Assembly: GCA_038502055.1 (NCBI GenBank)
Contig: JAXRKN010000045.1
Span: 3,742,501 to 3,806,500, forward strand
Direction of reading: 5' to 3'
From: Tanytarsus gracilentus
Taxonomy: Eukaryota > Arthropoda > Insecta > Diptera > Chironomidae
DNA: 64,000 nucleotides
The notes beneath the pieces were generated by a model. That model saw only the letters and a program-made list of their open reading frames with translations. It did not search any database and was not told the origin of the DNA. Numbering within the stretch: position 1 is the stretch's first letter; each line of letters starts with the position of its first letter. The position numbers and the translations under genes were made by a program. Positions 25,501 to 40,500 of the stretch are shown here, in pieces.

Positions 25501-28500
25501 AATCTTATGTCATTAATTGTTAAGTAATTCGCAAACACACATTGCCCGAATTGCATGTGCGCAAAAAAATTACAACTTTTAAAGCGCAAAAGAGAGAAAG
25601 AAAATTTTAAACAAAGGCACTTTTGTCTCTGCTCGAGTTTCATGAGCACCAAAAATAAAATAATCGAGAGCAATTTACTGTCATTTTTCAAGTTTCACAT
25701 TTTCTTAAGTAAAATTCGTGAAAATCACTCAAACGACACTGAGAAAAAGAAACTTTTGTGTTCGGTTGTAAAAAAAAATAAAACTTAATTGAGTCAACCT
25801 CAATTTGAATGTGAATTTAAAGGCTTTTCAATCTGGGTGCAATTGCACATTGGGAACTTTCTTTCACTGTAATTGCAAATTGATGCTAATTCAGGTGGTT
25901 TTTTTGCTTTATGTAACGACATCGTTGTCACTTAGAGATGCCAAGAGCGCAATCATGAATAATTGAAGACAGACATTAAACTTGAAAAAATTGATGTTAT
26001 GCAAATTTTATGGCACAAAATTTAAAAATATTTTACGAAGAAATTTTAAATTTGTTACAGTAAACAAAAATTATTCATTCGACACGTCATGAATTAATTA
26101 AACATCTCTAAAAGCTTCTCGAAAAATTTCCACCTTCGACCCATCACTTCCACGTCGTATTAAAATTTAAAATTCAATGCGAACAAATTTATTTTCGTGA
26201 GCACTCAGCGAAATCCTTTTATGCGAGCATCCCATAAATCTCACACGTTATACAATGAGCCACATTGTAATGATCTCATGACTCTCTTTCAATTGACATT
26301 TTTTCTCACTTTCAGCACTTAATTAAGACCCGACGAAAGTTACCATTTTTGCACATAAAGTCGTGATCTAGAAAGTTATGCACATCGATATGAGATTTAT
26401 TACGCAAATTGGCAAAAAAACAGTTGTTGTGTTTTCGGATATTCCCTCCGGCAGAGAGACACATTGCGACAGTGGGAGTCTCTCGATATACGTTGTAATT
26501 TATAATTTTTTGTGTGCTCATACACGAAAGATTTTTTTACATTTTTTTTTTGTGAAAGTGAAAGCACAACAGCGACACATTCTGATCTCATTTCACTGCC
26601 GGCAATGATTCAATTTTGCGAGGTGTAGACCATTTAAAATAGTTTATAAATTACGTCTTAAATTTCATATTGTTTCCATCCCTTGCGGTAATTTTTCTTT
26701 ACGACTCTTTCGGGTTGATGGAATATAATAATTCAGAGAGAAGGCAGTCGGAAGAATTGTGGCGGTGCTCGTTAGTGCTTGTCATGTTTATGAAAAAATT
26801 ATTATGTGTATGTCAGCATGTACCAGAAATCTATAAAGATTGTAATTAAATTATGAACATGATCGCTTAGTCTTTATCTTAAACTCTCTAAGATAGTCCC
26901 ATAGAGCATAACTCAATATTACATATATTGATGTAACTCTCGAATGTTTCTTTATGTAGTTTCACTTTTTTTCGATACATTTTCCCTCCACATTAACATG
27001 TGCACACATGTCACAATCCCTCTAATGAGGCTTTAAAACTTTACATGTACTTTTTAATGTGTATTCAGAATTGTCAAAGTTATTTAATCGATGAGCTTTT
27101 AAAATGTTCAGCTTCAACTTTTTTAACTCTATCTCCTCAAATTTTCACTCTCTGTCTCGCCACTAACAGATAAAAATCGAAATCAGTATGCGAAAAGCGT
27201 TTTTTAAATTCTGTTTGTGTTTTTGATGCACTCTCGGTCGTCAGTAAAACAAAGCACGAACAAATCTCACATTTTCTATCAAAAACACAAACTGCATTAA
27301 GTTAAAGACAAATAGTCGCACTTTCAATTTAGGATTGGCAGCGTGGACATTAAATTTTTTATAGAAAAATGTTAGAAAAAGTGCAGTAAAACTTTAAACG
27401 GCATTCATCACTCTTTCTTGTGGCATTTTTATGAGTGAATTCGTAGAAAATTGCTAATTTTGCAGTAATTAAAAATTGTCGTAAAAGTTATGAGGAGAAA
27501 TTAAATTTTATTTCTGTAGAGCTTAAGGGAAAAGGAAATTGATAAAGGCCGTTAAAAATCATCAGATGCATTAAAAATTATCAGCTTGCAGTTTTCTTCT
27601 GAAAATTAATCTGAACTAAATTCAAAAAGCTTAATTGAAAAAATATTTCTTATAAAGGATACAAAAATCCCAATTAGTGTTCAACTGATAATTAACTAAA
27701 GATTTAACAAGTAACATATAAAAATTTCCATCAATGCCAGCTAAAAGTTCTAAAAAGTCAAGATCGAGTTGTTAATTGACTTCTCAGATTAATGCTGGCA
27801 ATTTTTTAAGGAAAAAATATTATCCGCTAATTACTCGCCCATTCTACGTTAAAAGGCGCGAGAAATTTTCAAAATGATCACAATCTCTCATGGGTCTCAA
27901 TAAATTAGGGCAACCAGAAAATTTTCAATTAATTAAATTAAGAGAAATTTTTTGAAAGTCAAATCAAAAATAAAACTCCAGGAAAAATTAAAATCTATGA
28001 CCGAGATATTTTTGCAAAAATTCTAATCAGCAGATGGTCGCCCTACTCACCTCATTAAGTTGCTCAAACATTAAGTGCGCACTCAGTAAAGTAAGAAATA
28101 AAAAAGTATAATTAAAAGTAGTCGCTGTTGGTTTTACTTGTGTCGTTTCACTCTCGATATCTATAAATATTAAATTCCATACTGCTGATCCACATAATTA
28201 ATGCTATGCTTGCCGCTGGCTGACTGACAAACAGATTGTAAGAAGCCATTTACTGTATTAAATTTCAGATGTTAAAAATCCAACGACATTTGAACGTTTA
28301 ATTAATCGAACATGTTGAGGTTGATTTTGAAATAAATTTTTACACAAAATCGATCATAACTGAACATGAGCACGTGCGATTTACGGCCAACGACATTTTC
28401 AATAAGAACTTTTTGACACCTTAAAAGATATTCGAGTGTATAATAAAGTTTTTGAATGAATTTTATAGATTTATTGATTTGTGGAATGGACACGGAATGC

Positions 28501-31500
28501 GCGTTTTGTGAAGGTTGAAAAATTGCCAAGAAAATATTTATTTATTTCTAAAAACTCATTCGAATGTCCAAAAATATCTGATCACCCTTTGTGACATTGT
28601 AAAATTTACATTTTTAATTAAAACGCATTATAAAATTTATAAATAATTTGTGTCAAACTGAATTACCCGAAAAATTTCAAAATTTCTTTAATCGCCACTT
28701 TGTTCATAAAAATTAACTTGAATCCATCTTTAGCGACTTAATAAAACTTATTAAACTTTTAATTCCCTCAATTACATCATTAAATCTCCCCCCATTCGAC
28801 ATTGGTCTGCATTAAGATTTCCTTTAATAACTCCAAATGTCTTTAAATGCTGAATATTCTCTTTATCGAGGCTATGCTGTCTATCAAGATCAAAGATTTT
28901 TCTCCGACCGACACTAATAATGCCCAAAATAAGTCTTAAGCGTGCGCTTGCTGGTTTTGATTTTTGATTGATATCGGAATATATGAAAAAGTCCATCGAG
29001 ATAAAATGACGCGACCCTATGAAAAAAATGTTTGGTAATTCAATATTGAAGTAAATAAAAAAAGATTTTATTTTTGTTGATGTCAATCTGATCTTAATTA
29101 AATGTTGATTTTTTATCAAAATGTGATTTGCTGCTGACGCGAGTGCAATTAGTTAATTAAAAGTTCCATAAATGGATGTTTTGTGTCTGTAACTAATGAA
29201 CGAACGATTGATGGAAATCAAAGTGAAAATAAACTCTTAAGGTGTGGACTCTGAATTAAATTTCATGCAATAAAAAATTACTCATTAATTTTATAAAATT
29301 TGAATTTTGAGTGTTCAAGTCTTGATTTTTTAAAGATAAAAAACTAAATTGAATTTGTGGTAACAAAAAGTGATCTAATAGCATGCACCAGTTAACTCTC
29401 TCAGCATTACCTCACAAAATTTATTCATTTTTTTGCCTTCAAGGGCTTCACATCACGATTTCACCACCCACAATGAGATTTTTGTTCTCTTTTATGACAC
29501 ATGTCCAACTTACATTGACATGAAATTCATGCTCGAAGAATTTCCACGTTTTTCGCTGAATAAGGAAGAAAGCCATAAGAAGGAGTGCGAAAAAAAGTGA
29601 TTTTGACACTGCTCTCTTTGACAAATGGGTCAAACTCATGGCATATGGCGAGTGTAATTATGTGCATCTAATAACCAATAACAAGTCACTTTAATTAACT
29701 ATACATCGTTGATCACAAAAAAGCGGAATTAATGAGCAAAGAATGCTGAGAGTGCTGTGCAGTGACATTTTAAAATGGGCTTTCGCAAAACAAAATATCT
29801 CTTTATGGGGGGTTCTCGCGGATGGCTTAGTCACGTTTACATTATTAATTTAATTAGCATGTAGACTCAGTTTAAAGGGAAAATATTAAATATTTCGTGA
29901 AAAATATTGAACGAGGCTGTGACGAATATGATTTAAGTTACATCCTGTAAGGCAGCCGAGTTGAGTCAGTAATTTAAGTTCGAAAATTATCATTAGGATA
30001 AAAAAATTTCACTTTGCTAGTTAAATTACACTAAATTTTAACAAACATATTAAATTTTATCACTTAAATAGAAGCAGATGATTAAAATTTAAAAAAGTTG
30101 ATTCAAAAATTAAGGTTCGAATCCTAAACTTTCTTTAATGAATATTTGTCCTTTTGTAATTTTTTTTTTATTTTTGAATAGTTTTTTTTAATGTTTGTTT
30201 TATTTTTAGAAACTATTTAAACTTTTATTTTAAATCCTCATAATTGCACAACTCTTTTTTACCCTCACGTCAATGACCAAAAACAACCAATTCAACACTC
30301 TTTCTAATTTTGCATGTTATAAAAAATATTCAACTTTTAAATCCGCCAACAAGCTCTAATTTCTTTGGATTGAGTCCAATGTCAATATTTTTGATCTCAG
30401 CGTTTATGATGTGGAAAATCAAACGACCTAACGCATTATTACATGCCCAATTTAACCTGTCATGCCAATGAGCTTATTTAAAGAAAAATTATTGAAAAAT
30501 TTATTGTGCGAGAGGTGTCAAAAAAATTGTAAGAAAGGCATTTGCTAGCATATTAAATTAACAAATTTTAGGATTTGAACCTACTCGAAATTAATTTTGA
30601 GAAATTAAGTCATTTGCATTTTATTTATTTAATATTTAATCCTTTACTCATTTTTTTCAACTCATCTTATTGAAAAATAAACTTTTTTCTACCATAAAAA
30701 GTATCAACATAAATAACAATATTTTTTATGACATGCTTTGTCGCTTCGGAAAGAAAGTGGTCATGAAAATTTCTAGCAATAAATAAAATTGCAATATTTT
30801 CAAGCGAAAAACTGGTCGAGGTGGATACTAGATGACATGAGTGTGCATTATCAAGTTTCAACTTTTATCGAGAGACGGATGTTCGTTCACAGTTTTTTGT
30901 TCATGGCTATCACGTTATAATAAAATCATCCAATTGAATGTCAGTACCCTGTCAACGGTGGTAGATGCAAATTTGTTCATCACCTGATGGTTCAAATTTG
31001 AAATTTATGATCCTGAAAATGGAGCATGACGATTTATGTTGCATTGCAATACTGGTGGCAAAACAAGGAATGGAAATTAAAATGTCAAAATTCAATTTTT
31101 AACATTAAATAAGGGAAAATTAAGAAATATATTTTTAAATTTTAAAAATACTAGGTTCATATCCCTTGAAAATCCACGATGCAATTTCTCAATATCTCCT
31201 CATGCAGAGCATTAAATTTAATACACAAACATCGCATGCAATGAAAGACGTCAGAAAATTGTATAAAATTTATTGTGGCTTTATTGCGAAGTTTTTACCT
31301 TTTGCAGGCTACAAATTTTCATATATGCGTAATCATCTTTCTTCTAAAGACATCGTCGACCGACCAGCAATTGTGATGTTGCAATTTATTATTATTGACT
31401 CTCTCTCAACTAGAATTAAAGTCTCAAATGGTAATTAAATGAACATTGGCAATGTGAGTGCAACATGTTGCTATAAGTTTGCATCATCTAAAGTCATTCA

Positions 31501-34500
31501 CATTGGCAAGGCATAAATTTTCAGGAAGCAATTCAATTGAAGATTCTGTCGGTGCATAGTCGCATATGTGTGTGAAGCAACATTGCGGTCTTTGAGCTTT
31601 TTTCTTACTCGATTAACATAAAAATCAGTTCAAATGCTGAATTATGCGCATAATTATTGACGCCATTAACATTTTTTAATTGAGTATGTGTGTGATGAAA
31701 TGTCGAGAACGTGAATCATATTGGATGGAAATTTATTCTTGTGAAATTTTACAAGCACTCGGTGGGGTTGATACAAAAGGGTAAAGATTGATGACTTGCG
31801 GGAGTTTTTATTATATTTTTTTGGTATTTAAAGGTTGAATTTATGTCACAAGTTCAAGGAATGGAAAACTTGCATTAAATTTTAAATATTTTCTTTGTCC
31901 ATTCCTAAACTTTTAAGTATATTTTTTAAATGTTTTCTCTCCTCAAAATCCCTTGACATAGCACGAAAAAAATGTCACAGAATAAATTAACTCCGACAAG
32001 CCCTTTTACTATAAGCTCAATTGTTAAATGGTACCTAAGTCAACTATGAAAGTCAGCTGTTAATGACTAAAGACCCCAGCGTGCACGCGTCGACATGATA
32101 TGACAACTGAATGAATCACTTTTGACAAGCTCTTCTCAGCGTAGGAAATTTATTGCACTTTGCTCAACAATTAAAGTTCAAGAATTGAGTTTAAAGTCAT
32201 AAATTTAGTCACTTGCTAATAATGGAGGGGTGGACATTGATTTTAATCTGAATCTATGGCATTAAGACATAATAGGACTTCGATGTGTAACCTGAAACTG
32301 TCACTTTCTATCGCAATCGCTCGACCCACACAAACGGTGCATTTTATATGAGAAACAGGGGTGGAAACTCAATTCTTTTAATGCTAAATATTTTAACATC
32401 TTTGATTTAGTTTCCACGCTTTACTATTCTGTGTCTTATGTCATTATTAATTTGTTTTCTATTTATTTTTCACAGGTAAGGACATCATCAAATTACGTCA
32501 TATCACGGTGATTGGTAATTCGAACCATTTGCCCTGAATTCTTCAAATAAAGCACTGTTACGGTTTAATCAGCCAGACGACAATTTAATCCTCCGAAAAA
32601 AACAAGTTTTTCACTTTTACTTTCGCTTTGACCGCGAAAATTGCACATTGGGAATTTGTAAGAGAAAAAAAATCAAGTTCTTCGGCATTTTTTTTTGCAC
32701 GCGAGAGAAAGAGAAGAAATGTAAGTACGCGAATAAACGCTCACAATGAAGATATTTTCTTCTCTTATCGTATCCTACTCATCTTGCACGTGATGATGAT
32801 AATATAGAAAAGAAGATTTAATTGGCTGTTTAAGTGAGTGTTCGCTGACTTTGAAAATTTTCCAAATTAAAATGTTTTTTTGCGCGCAACAGTTGGATGA
32901 GTTTTGTTAAGTTTATCTCTTCATTTAAAGTGAACTAGTTTTTTTTTCTGAGAGAGTTAATTGGATAAAATTACATTAATTATGGGTGGGAGATGAGATT
33001 TATGGGTTCTCGGGTTTCTTCGGTTTCGATGGTGGTCTGTAAGAAAATTTACGGTAAAAGGTTGGAGTAAAATCTTTAATGGCAAACACGTGGAGTTTAA
33101 AATTTTTGATTGCTTTAAAAATTCCACGTGTTGGCATAAAAATTGAAATTTGAACAAAAAGTTTTCTTTGTGTTCAAAAAGTTCGTGCCTTTCACGGTTA
33201 ATTTGTTCTTTTCAATAAAACTTCCTTAGATCTCACGACTATTAATCATCCGGTTTTAAAATTCACTCAAGTTCACTTCCTTACTTTTTCGAAATTTTCA
33301 GTGGCATTCCCATAAAAATTTAAACCTCAACTTCTGATGCATAAAAAGTTTCTTTGTCTTTCAACTTTGCATTGTATGCAAAATGTTTCCTCCCCAAAAA
33401 TCGCTTCATATTAAAAATCCCATAAAACTGACGCCGCACATGGCAATCAAAACACATTAAAATGAAAGTTTTGCTGCTTCAACGTCAAATGGACTCTCAA
33501 TTATCATTATGAGATCTCGTCAATTAATGCCTCCGGACGTGTCACAAGTGAATGAGAGACTTGTTATATTATTCACTTTTAAAGTCGAAAGTCCGAAAAT
33601 GAATTTAACATGTGAGGATATTTTAATATTTTTGTGAAACAATAACGAGAGCAAGACTTGTGTGACAAAAGATTAAAAATACTTATAAAATTTAAAATTT
33701 TCCAGCTTATTTAATCTTTTCTCAGTTAAACTTCTTATTTTTTAAATCTCTTTTTTGCAATACACCAAAAATAAATTCTTCAACTCGAGTTAAACCGAGC
33801 AAATCGCATTTAATTTAATTTCCAAAAAGACACAAAAGAAATGGCACCGAAAATAATTGTTTTTAAACTTCTCGCCAAATTAATTGTCCAATTTTCCAAT
33901 TTCACGAGAAAACAAACATGCAATTTTTTTGCACACGAAGCAATTTCTTTTCACTTTCATCGATTTCATTTCAAACGTCATTGCGCGTCTCAGTCATAAC
34001 TTTTTTTCTTCTTTCTCGTAATTTTCCTTCACATGTAATTGATGATGATGTGAAGAAGGAGGAAAATATTCAACATAAATGCTGATTTGTGGTTGCAACG
34101 AGGGCATTAATTATTATGCACGTTGCATCATTCGGGAGGTTTGGCGTATTATTGTAAGTTATTTGACAAATAAACGGCAAATGACTGCTGGCAAATTTAG
34201 AGGCATTAAAAGAGAGAGAAAATTTGCATCCGGAATTGTTGTCACTCTTCGCGTCGTGAATGATTTTTGTGTCAATTTTTAACATGTGTTAACAGATCGA
34301 TTTAAATGATTGCTGCTTAATTTGGTTGTTATTAAGATCGTTAATTAAATTAAATAGTTAATTATTTAAATACGAATAAAATATATTTGTTTACATTTTT
34401 AACGAGGAATAAAACACTAAATTCCTGGAATTATTTTTATGAACTGGTTTTTATAAAATCAGCAAAAAATTGCCATTCACCAATCTTACTAAAAATTCCT

Positions 34501-37500
34501 CTAATTCCTCAAAAAACAAAAATGAATTTAATTCAAATATGAAACTCATTGAACATTCTTGAAAAAAATATTCAATTCTGTCAATCTCCATTTGTCACAA
34601 TAATCCCTAATTATGCAAATCAAACTTGTCAACTCCTCGAAAACAAATCAAATTTAGAGCTTAAACAAACAAAATTAGCTAAGTCAACAAAAAGTTTTTC
34701 TTCCTCATCCAAAATAGCCTTCATTAATTAATTCTTTTCAACAAAAAATCATTCATTGTGTAAAAACCTTTCAAAATTTTTCTCTTGATTGCCGATAAAG
34801 AAAAATTTCCGCATATTACGATGAAGATAAAAAAAGTTTCCACTCGACTTGATATCCGTCCGATGTCAGTTGAAAAAAAACTTTCGTATGCAACGCGTCG
34901 CTTTGTATGCTAATTAATTTGATGAAGAAAATTTCATCGCTGATCATTTATCAAGGTCTAGGACGTCGCTCTTTAATTCTTCGCCATGAATCATTTCCAA
35001 AGAGCGTATTTTTACATTGTTTATTCTTTTTTGTTTGCATCAAAAAGTCTAAAGAGAGAAATGCGATGATTTTTCAGTATAGATTATAGCAGAAAAGAAA
35101 AAGAGCCGCAATTTTTTACAGCTCGACTTAACTCGGCACATCTTTTTGAATTTATTCTGTTTTTTTTTAACTTTTCTCTTAAAAGTGATTTATTGAAAGT
35201 TTATCTTTCTCTCATCTTTTTGTCAGTTCCTATTCACACTTTTTTCAAGACTCTTTCAACGTCTTTATGAGTTGAGATTAATTTGAGAAAATAAATTTAA
35301 GTTTGCTCATTTTTTATGTGAATTTTTAAACAGATGATCAGAGATTTTATCGTACAATTTTGTAGGAAAATCCAGCACACAAGACATTTTTAAAATTCAG
35401 AATTGTTCTGTTAAATTTAAGTGGACTTTTGAAAATTTAAAAAAAAAGTGAAACAAATCTAAATCAAATGTAAATCAATTTTGACTTTTAGGATTTGAAC
35501 CTTCAATTTTTTATTTTGATAATTTTTTATAATATTTTATTTTGATTTTATTAATTTTTAACCCCATAAATTTAACATGCAAACTCTGATAAAATTCCAC
35601 CAACCGCAAATTTTTAAAAACCTATAAAACTTGAGCTAGATTTTGTCACACATATAATTTAATATCAAATTATGCGGTCTCACCAATTGCAGTAACTTCA
35701 ATTGTTTGCAAACTGAATTTTTTTTGCACGTTGTAAAATCAACATTTGAGAATCTCTCAAGCAGCAAATTGCCGTGAGAAATAGAAATAGTGAGGAATTG
35801 AATGCGGCTTCTGTTGTTGATGGTGGCATTAGAAGAGTATTGAAGAATGAATTATTGCAGTTTTATTGCGACAAGACAAACAATATGGGAAGTCTCTTTT
35901 TTTGATGATGATTGTGATATTGAGAAATGACTGAACTTTTTTTTATGCTTGACATTTTCTCACATGTGAACTGAGGGGTGGAGCAGCCAATGATGTAAAA
36001 TTTTTGGGTTAAAAAAACTAAAAATTTACAAATTAAAACTATTAAAATTTTCCATTTATTTCGTGAATTATTCAACTAAAAATTATGCAATTTTTATGCT
36101 CACTGAAAATTTTCATACTCACGAATTCGAGAAAAATTAATTTTTTATGTTTCCTTCAACCATCAGCGAGTCAATAATCAGATTCAATTTAAAATTGTTA
36201 CAATTCAATTTTTAATTCGATTTCTACAACTCTCTGCATGCATTCCGCGATCTCATTCTTTCCAAACCACATGAACATGAGAAAAGAGCTTCGAAAAGTT
36301 TCGTAACACAGAATTTTACACTAGAAAACATTTTATGAAATTTTCTCAACATTGTATGCATACGATGTAAAAAATGTATGTCGCTTTCAGTATAAATTCA
36401 CATGGAAAATGTATCAATGGATTTAATGCTTCGTGCAGTGTACAAAATGTCACTAAATTGAAATGCAATTTCCAGATTAGAAATGACATTTAATTTTGCG
36501 AGAGTGTCGATGACATTTTTGATATTCAAGTTTGAAATTAATTTTGAGTTACTGAAAGTAAAATAATTCATTTTAAAGAATTTGATAAGAAAATTGGGTT
36601 CGAATCTCAAAATGTCTCAAAAATTTAAATAATACTTAAGTGTTAAGCTTAACAAAGAAGTATTTTTTTGAAAAACTTTGCAACCAACTAAAGCAAATTA
36701 AAACTCAAAGAAAAACTTTTCCCAATTGCGTTTCAACATTTCAAAAATGCAGCACAAATAAAAAAGCAATTAATTGCATTAAAAATTTTGATTTAATCTC
36801 GGAAATGCAGTGAAACTCAAATGCAACAAGTAAAAAGTTGTTAACAAATAGAGTAAGAAAATCTTTGATCCGGCATTTAAAGAGAAGAAAATTAATTGCG
36901 TTACGCATTTTAAACATGCTCCACAATTAATTGCAAAGTTTTACAATTCACACGTCCTGCTTTTACTATTTTGTCTCGCGAACATTGTTGTCGCTCTTCA
37001 ATATCTGTATGCATCGTGTGATGTGCGATGCATGCAACAACTTTTCACTTGCTCGAGCTTTAATTTGCAGAATTTTATTGGCGATTAAAATATGTGTGAG
37101 AAAAACTTTCGAGTTGAATGTGCAAAGGAAGTGAAAAATTTTAAAATGTAGTCAAATTTATAAAAAAAAGTTATAATTTCTCTTCACATACAAAGTTTAA
37201 AAATAATTACAGCGTTCCATCACAATAATTTAACCTAAACCATAATGAAGAGTGAAAATTGACAAGATAATTCGCAATTTAATCTCGTTACAATTTAATT
37301 TTAATTAACCTTGTCCCTTTTTCTCGGCCTAACAAGCACACACTGCCCTATAATCAACATCATCGATCAGCTTATTTTTTTGGGTTTTTGTACGTCACTG
37401 TGAAATTTATGGGTGCGAGACTGCGTAACTGAAAAAGGAGAGCAACAAGTCCTTGGTTGGTTCCGCAACATGAACCCACATTTTAACGATATTTAATTAT

Positions 37501-40500
37501 TATGCGAGGCGGTCGAAAAGCAGAAGAGGAAAATTATTTATTCCCTTCAAACACTTAAATGCGTACGCGAGTCCAATTAATGGCTGTGAATTGAATAAAC
37601 GATAAATCAATTATCGATTGCAGAGCATAGAAAAGTTGAGTGGCAATTAAAATTGAATTAATATTGAAGTTGCTGCGTGCTGTCAATGCCGCCGTTTTTG
37701 TAATGAATTTACTAAGCTCTAAATTAAAAATTTTAAATGTCGAATTTAGAGTTAATGAATCATGATTTGACACCCAGTGAGATTTTTTGAGAGTCTCGTT
37801 GGAAGCTGCAAATTTTTTTCGATGAATTCCAGGAATTTCTTGGATTTATTTTCATTCAATTTCTGTCACGCCTTTTTAATATAAATCCCAATAAATTTTT
37901 ATCAGCGTCCTGTCAACAAATTTCACCACAATTCATTTTATGTAACACCAAACAGTCGGACAATGCACATACGGCGAGATTAAAAGGAAATTAATGGCTA
38001 CAAATTTGAGATATTTTCGCAATAATTTCTTTTTTTGGGTTTAACCGTGAAATTTATTACCCAACACATAAATTTTGACCTCCTCCTTCGACATACTCAC
38101 AAAATGATCGGGGAGCATACCAAAGGGATTTAAATCACCTTTTTTCACATTCAACCATTGTGCAATAACTCAGTGAAATTGCATAATTGCATTACTGAGC
38201 AAATAATTACATGCGAAAAACATGAATTTTTTTCGTTTGCCTTAAAGTTACATAGAATCAGAAGCCGAACTGACGGCTGAGAATCGTGACTTCATTTTTA
38301 TGCGGAATTCCCATGTGGATGCTTTTGCATAATGTCGAGTTTTGCATATTTTTTCCGCTCTTGCAAATTTCTCGCTTTTCAAATACTTCAGCAGCTTCAT
38401 CTCGACCATGGTGACGTGATAGTGAGAATAATAATTAAGAGCGATGCAATGAAAGGGAGCTGAAGCATTTGTATTAATTAATTTTTTCAGAAATTATTTT
38501 AAAGAGTTGCTTGATAAATTTTACTGGTTTTTTACTGTCTCAGTAAAAAATTTCATTTTCTTAAGAAAAAATTAAACATTTCAATGAAATTTTTAAAAAA
38601 TATTTCCTTCCTCGACTTAACCCTCAATGAAATTTTGCCGCTTGGTCAAAAATTTCCGGCCATTTTCAAAAGTTATGTTACGTGATTAAATTCCGTATCT
38701 GTTATTTTGACTCTCCTGTTAAATTATGAGCCAAAAGTCGCACACAGCAGTGACTCAAGCTAATTGATTTAAAGTGAATAAAATTCATTGTCAATTATCG
38801 AAAATTTTACGAAAAGTCGATCAATTTGTAGCTACACCATGGCGAGAGAAAGACATGCAATTCTTTTAAATGGAATTTCGGGTGAAATCGTCCAATGAAT
38901 ATCGAAACAGTTACCTTATGTTATGCATCCATTCATGACATATCTGAAAGCGACTAAAATGAGCATTAATTCAATTAATGATGAATGACATCAATTAATT
39001 CAATTTTTGCGCTCTGTCTCGTTTACTTGTTCACTTTTTGGAGTGTGGAGAAAATTTTTCAATTATTTCAGTGACGTAAAAATTTAAATTTTTGAAATAC
39101 GTTAAAATTTAAAAAGTTGTGAATAATTTTTTAAAAGCTGCCGACAACATTTAAATAAATTATTTAAGAACCAATTAATTGTTCCAATTAAGTTCAGCTT
39201 TTAAGTATTTTAAAATTTCTATCTCAACGTCATCTTTAATCACCTGCCATTCATTTCTCTGATTACACCTCCCCTAATTATTTTCTTATGTCATTCATAA
39301 ATCATTTCGAGTAATCATCAGCATGTATTACGATAAGGAAGTGAATTATTAAAGAATGAATTTTGCACAAAGCTAAAAAGTGCGTGTAAAATCTCACATG
39401 TGAATCACTCTTTAATAAATCATCATTAACTTTTTGAAACACACTTTTCGTTGTAGATTTTTCCGCTCAAAAGAGCTTTTCACCATAAATCCTCACCTCA
39501 AAAACTGCTTAATTATTAATGAAAACACTTCGTTTAATTATTATCAATTTTAATTAATTTTCTTTCGCCCTTTTGAACTTGAAAGAAAATATTTGATGGG
39601 CTGAAGTCTCGATCTCATTAATTGAATTTAAATTATTAATTAATAATTAACTGTAGTGATTTAAATCACATAGATTTATTTCAAATATATTACCTACCCC
39701 TTAAAACTTAAATAAAGCTACTCGCTGGCCATTTCTATTTAAATTAAAGTAAAGCACTAAGTGTCTCACCCCTTCAATTTAATCAAATATTTTTCTCCCT
39801 TTGTGTTTGTTGAAGGCAAACGGAGCGGTAAAGTGATTTATCATCATCTTTAATAGTATCGTTCCAATTGCCTCAGCATGATGCCCTTAAGTGAGCTTTC
39901 GACTCTCGGCCACGGTCTAAGCGACTGTTTCCGATGTTGATGATGTTAATTTTTCACATTTGAACATCTCGAGCTTTTGCTAGCTTAAAAATGCTCCACA
40001 TTTCTTTATGTAATGATTTAATTAGTTGAATTACCATTTTCAATTGGACTCTCACTTATGTTGTGGCGAACTAATGCCATATAATTGTGAGATGACGACT
40101 GGCACGGGTTAGAAACATGTTCATGCAGAGACGCTTGGCTTAAAATTAAAATTTCATCAATCATTCACTTTCGCCTGAGACACTTAAGTGGCCCTCTGCG
40201 ATAGGCAGTGCGAGATATGATGGGTTTTGATGGATGAAGGAATTTTTTTAGGCTGTCGCTTTCGCGAGCTTCAAAATCGAGAGCAAAAAATATTTTTTTG
40301 CAACACGCGTGAAAGTGACATGGACATGGGGTGGACATTTGGTTTTAATTATTTTTGATACGGATACAGAAGCCCTAAATGCCAAATAACTTCCGAACAC
40401 TTTTCGGTGCATGTCAAAGTGGATTTTTTTGACTATCATAAAAATCGCTAAAAACTTTTAATTGAAAGCCATCGAAAAAATATTTTTCTTCGTAAAATTT

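Noticed and set aside
28772..29119. 115-codon open frame on the minus strand inside laccase 2 intron 1, also 25341-25691 (116 codons)
   Set aside because: Both are Phe/Ile/Lys/Asn-rich without recognisable motifs. A nested gene cannot be supported.
30107..36612. GGTTCGAATCC-like strings (about 30113, 36598, and reversed at 30570 and 35491) resembling tRNA T-arms
   Set aside because: No acceptor stem, D-arm or anticodon arm can be folded around any of them by eye, and no A-box-like sequence lies at the right distance. Possibly chance or decayed repeats.
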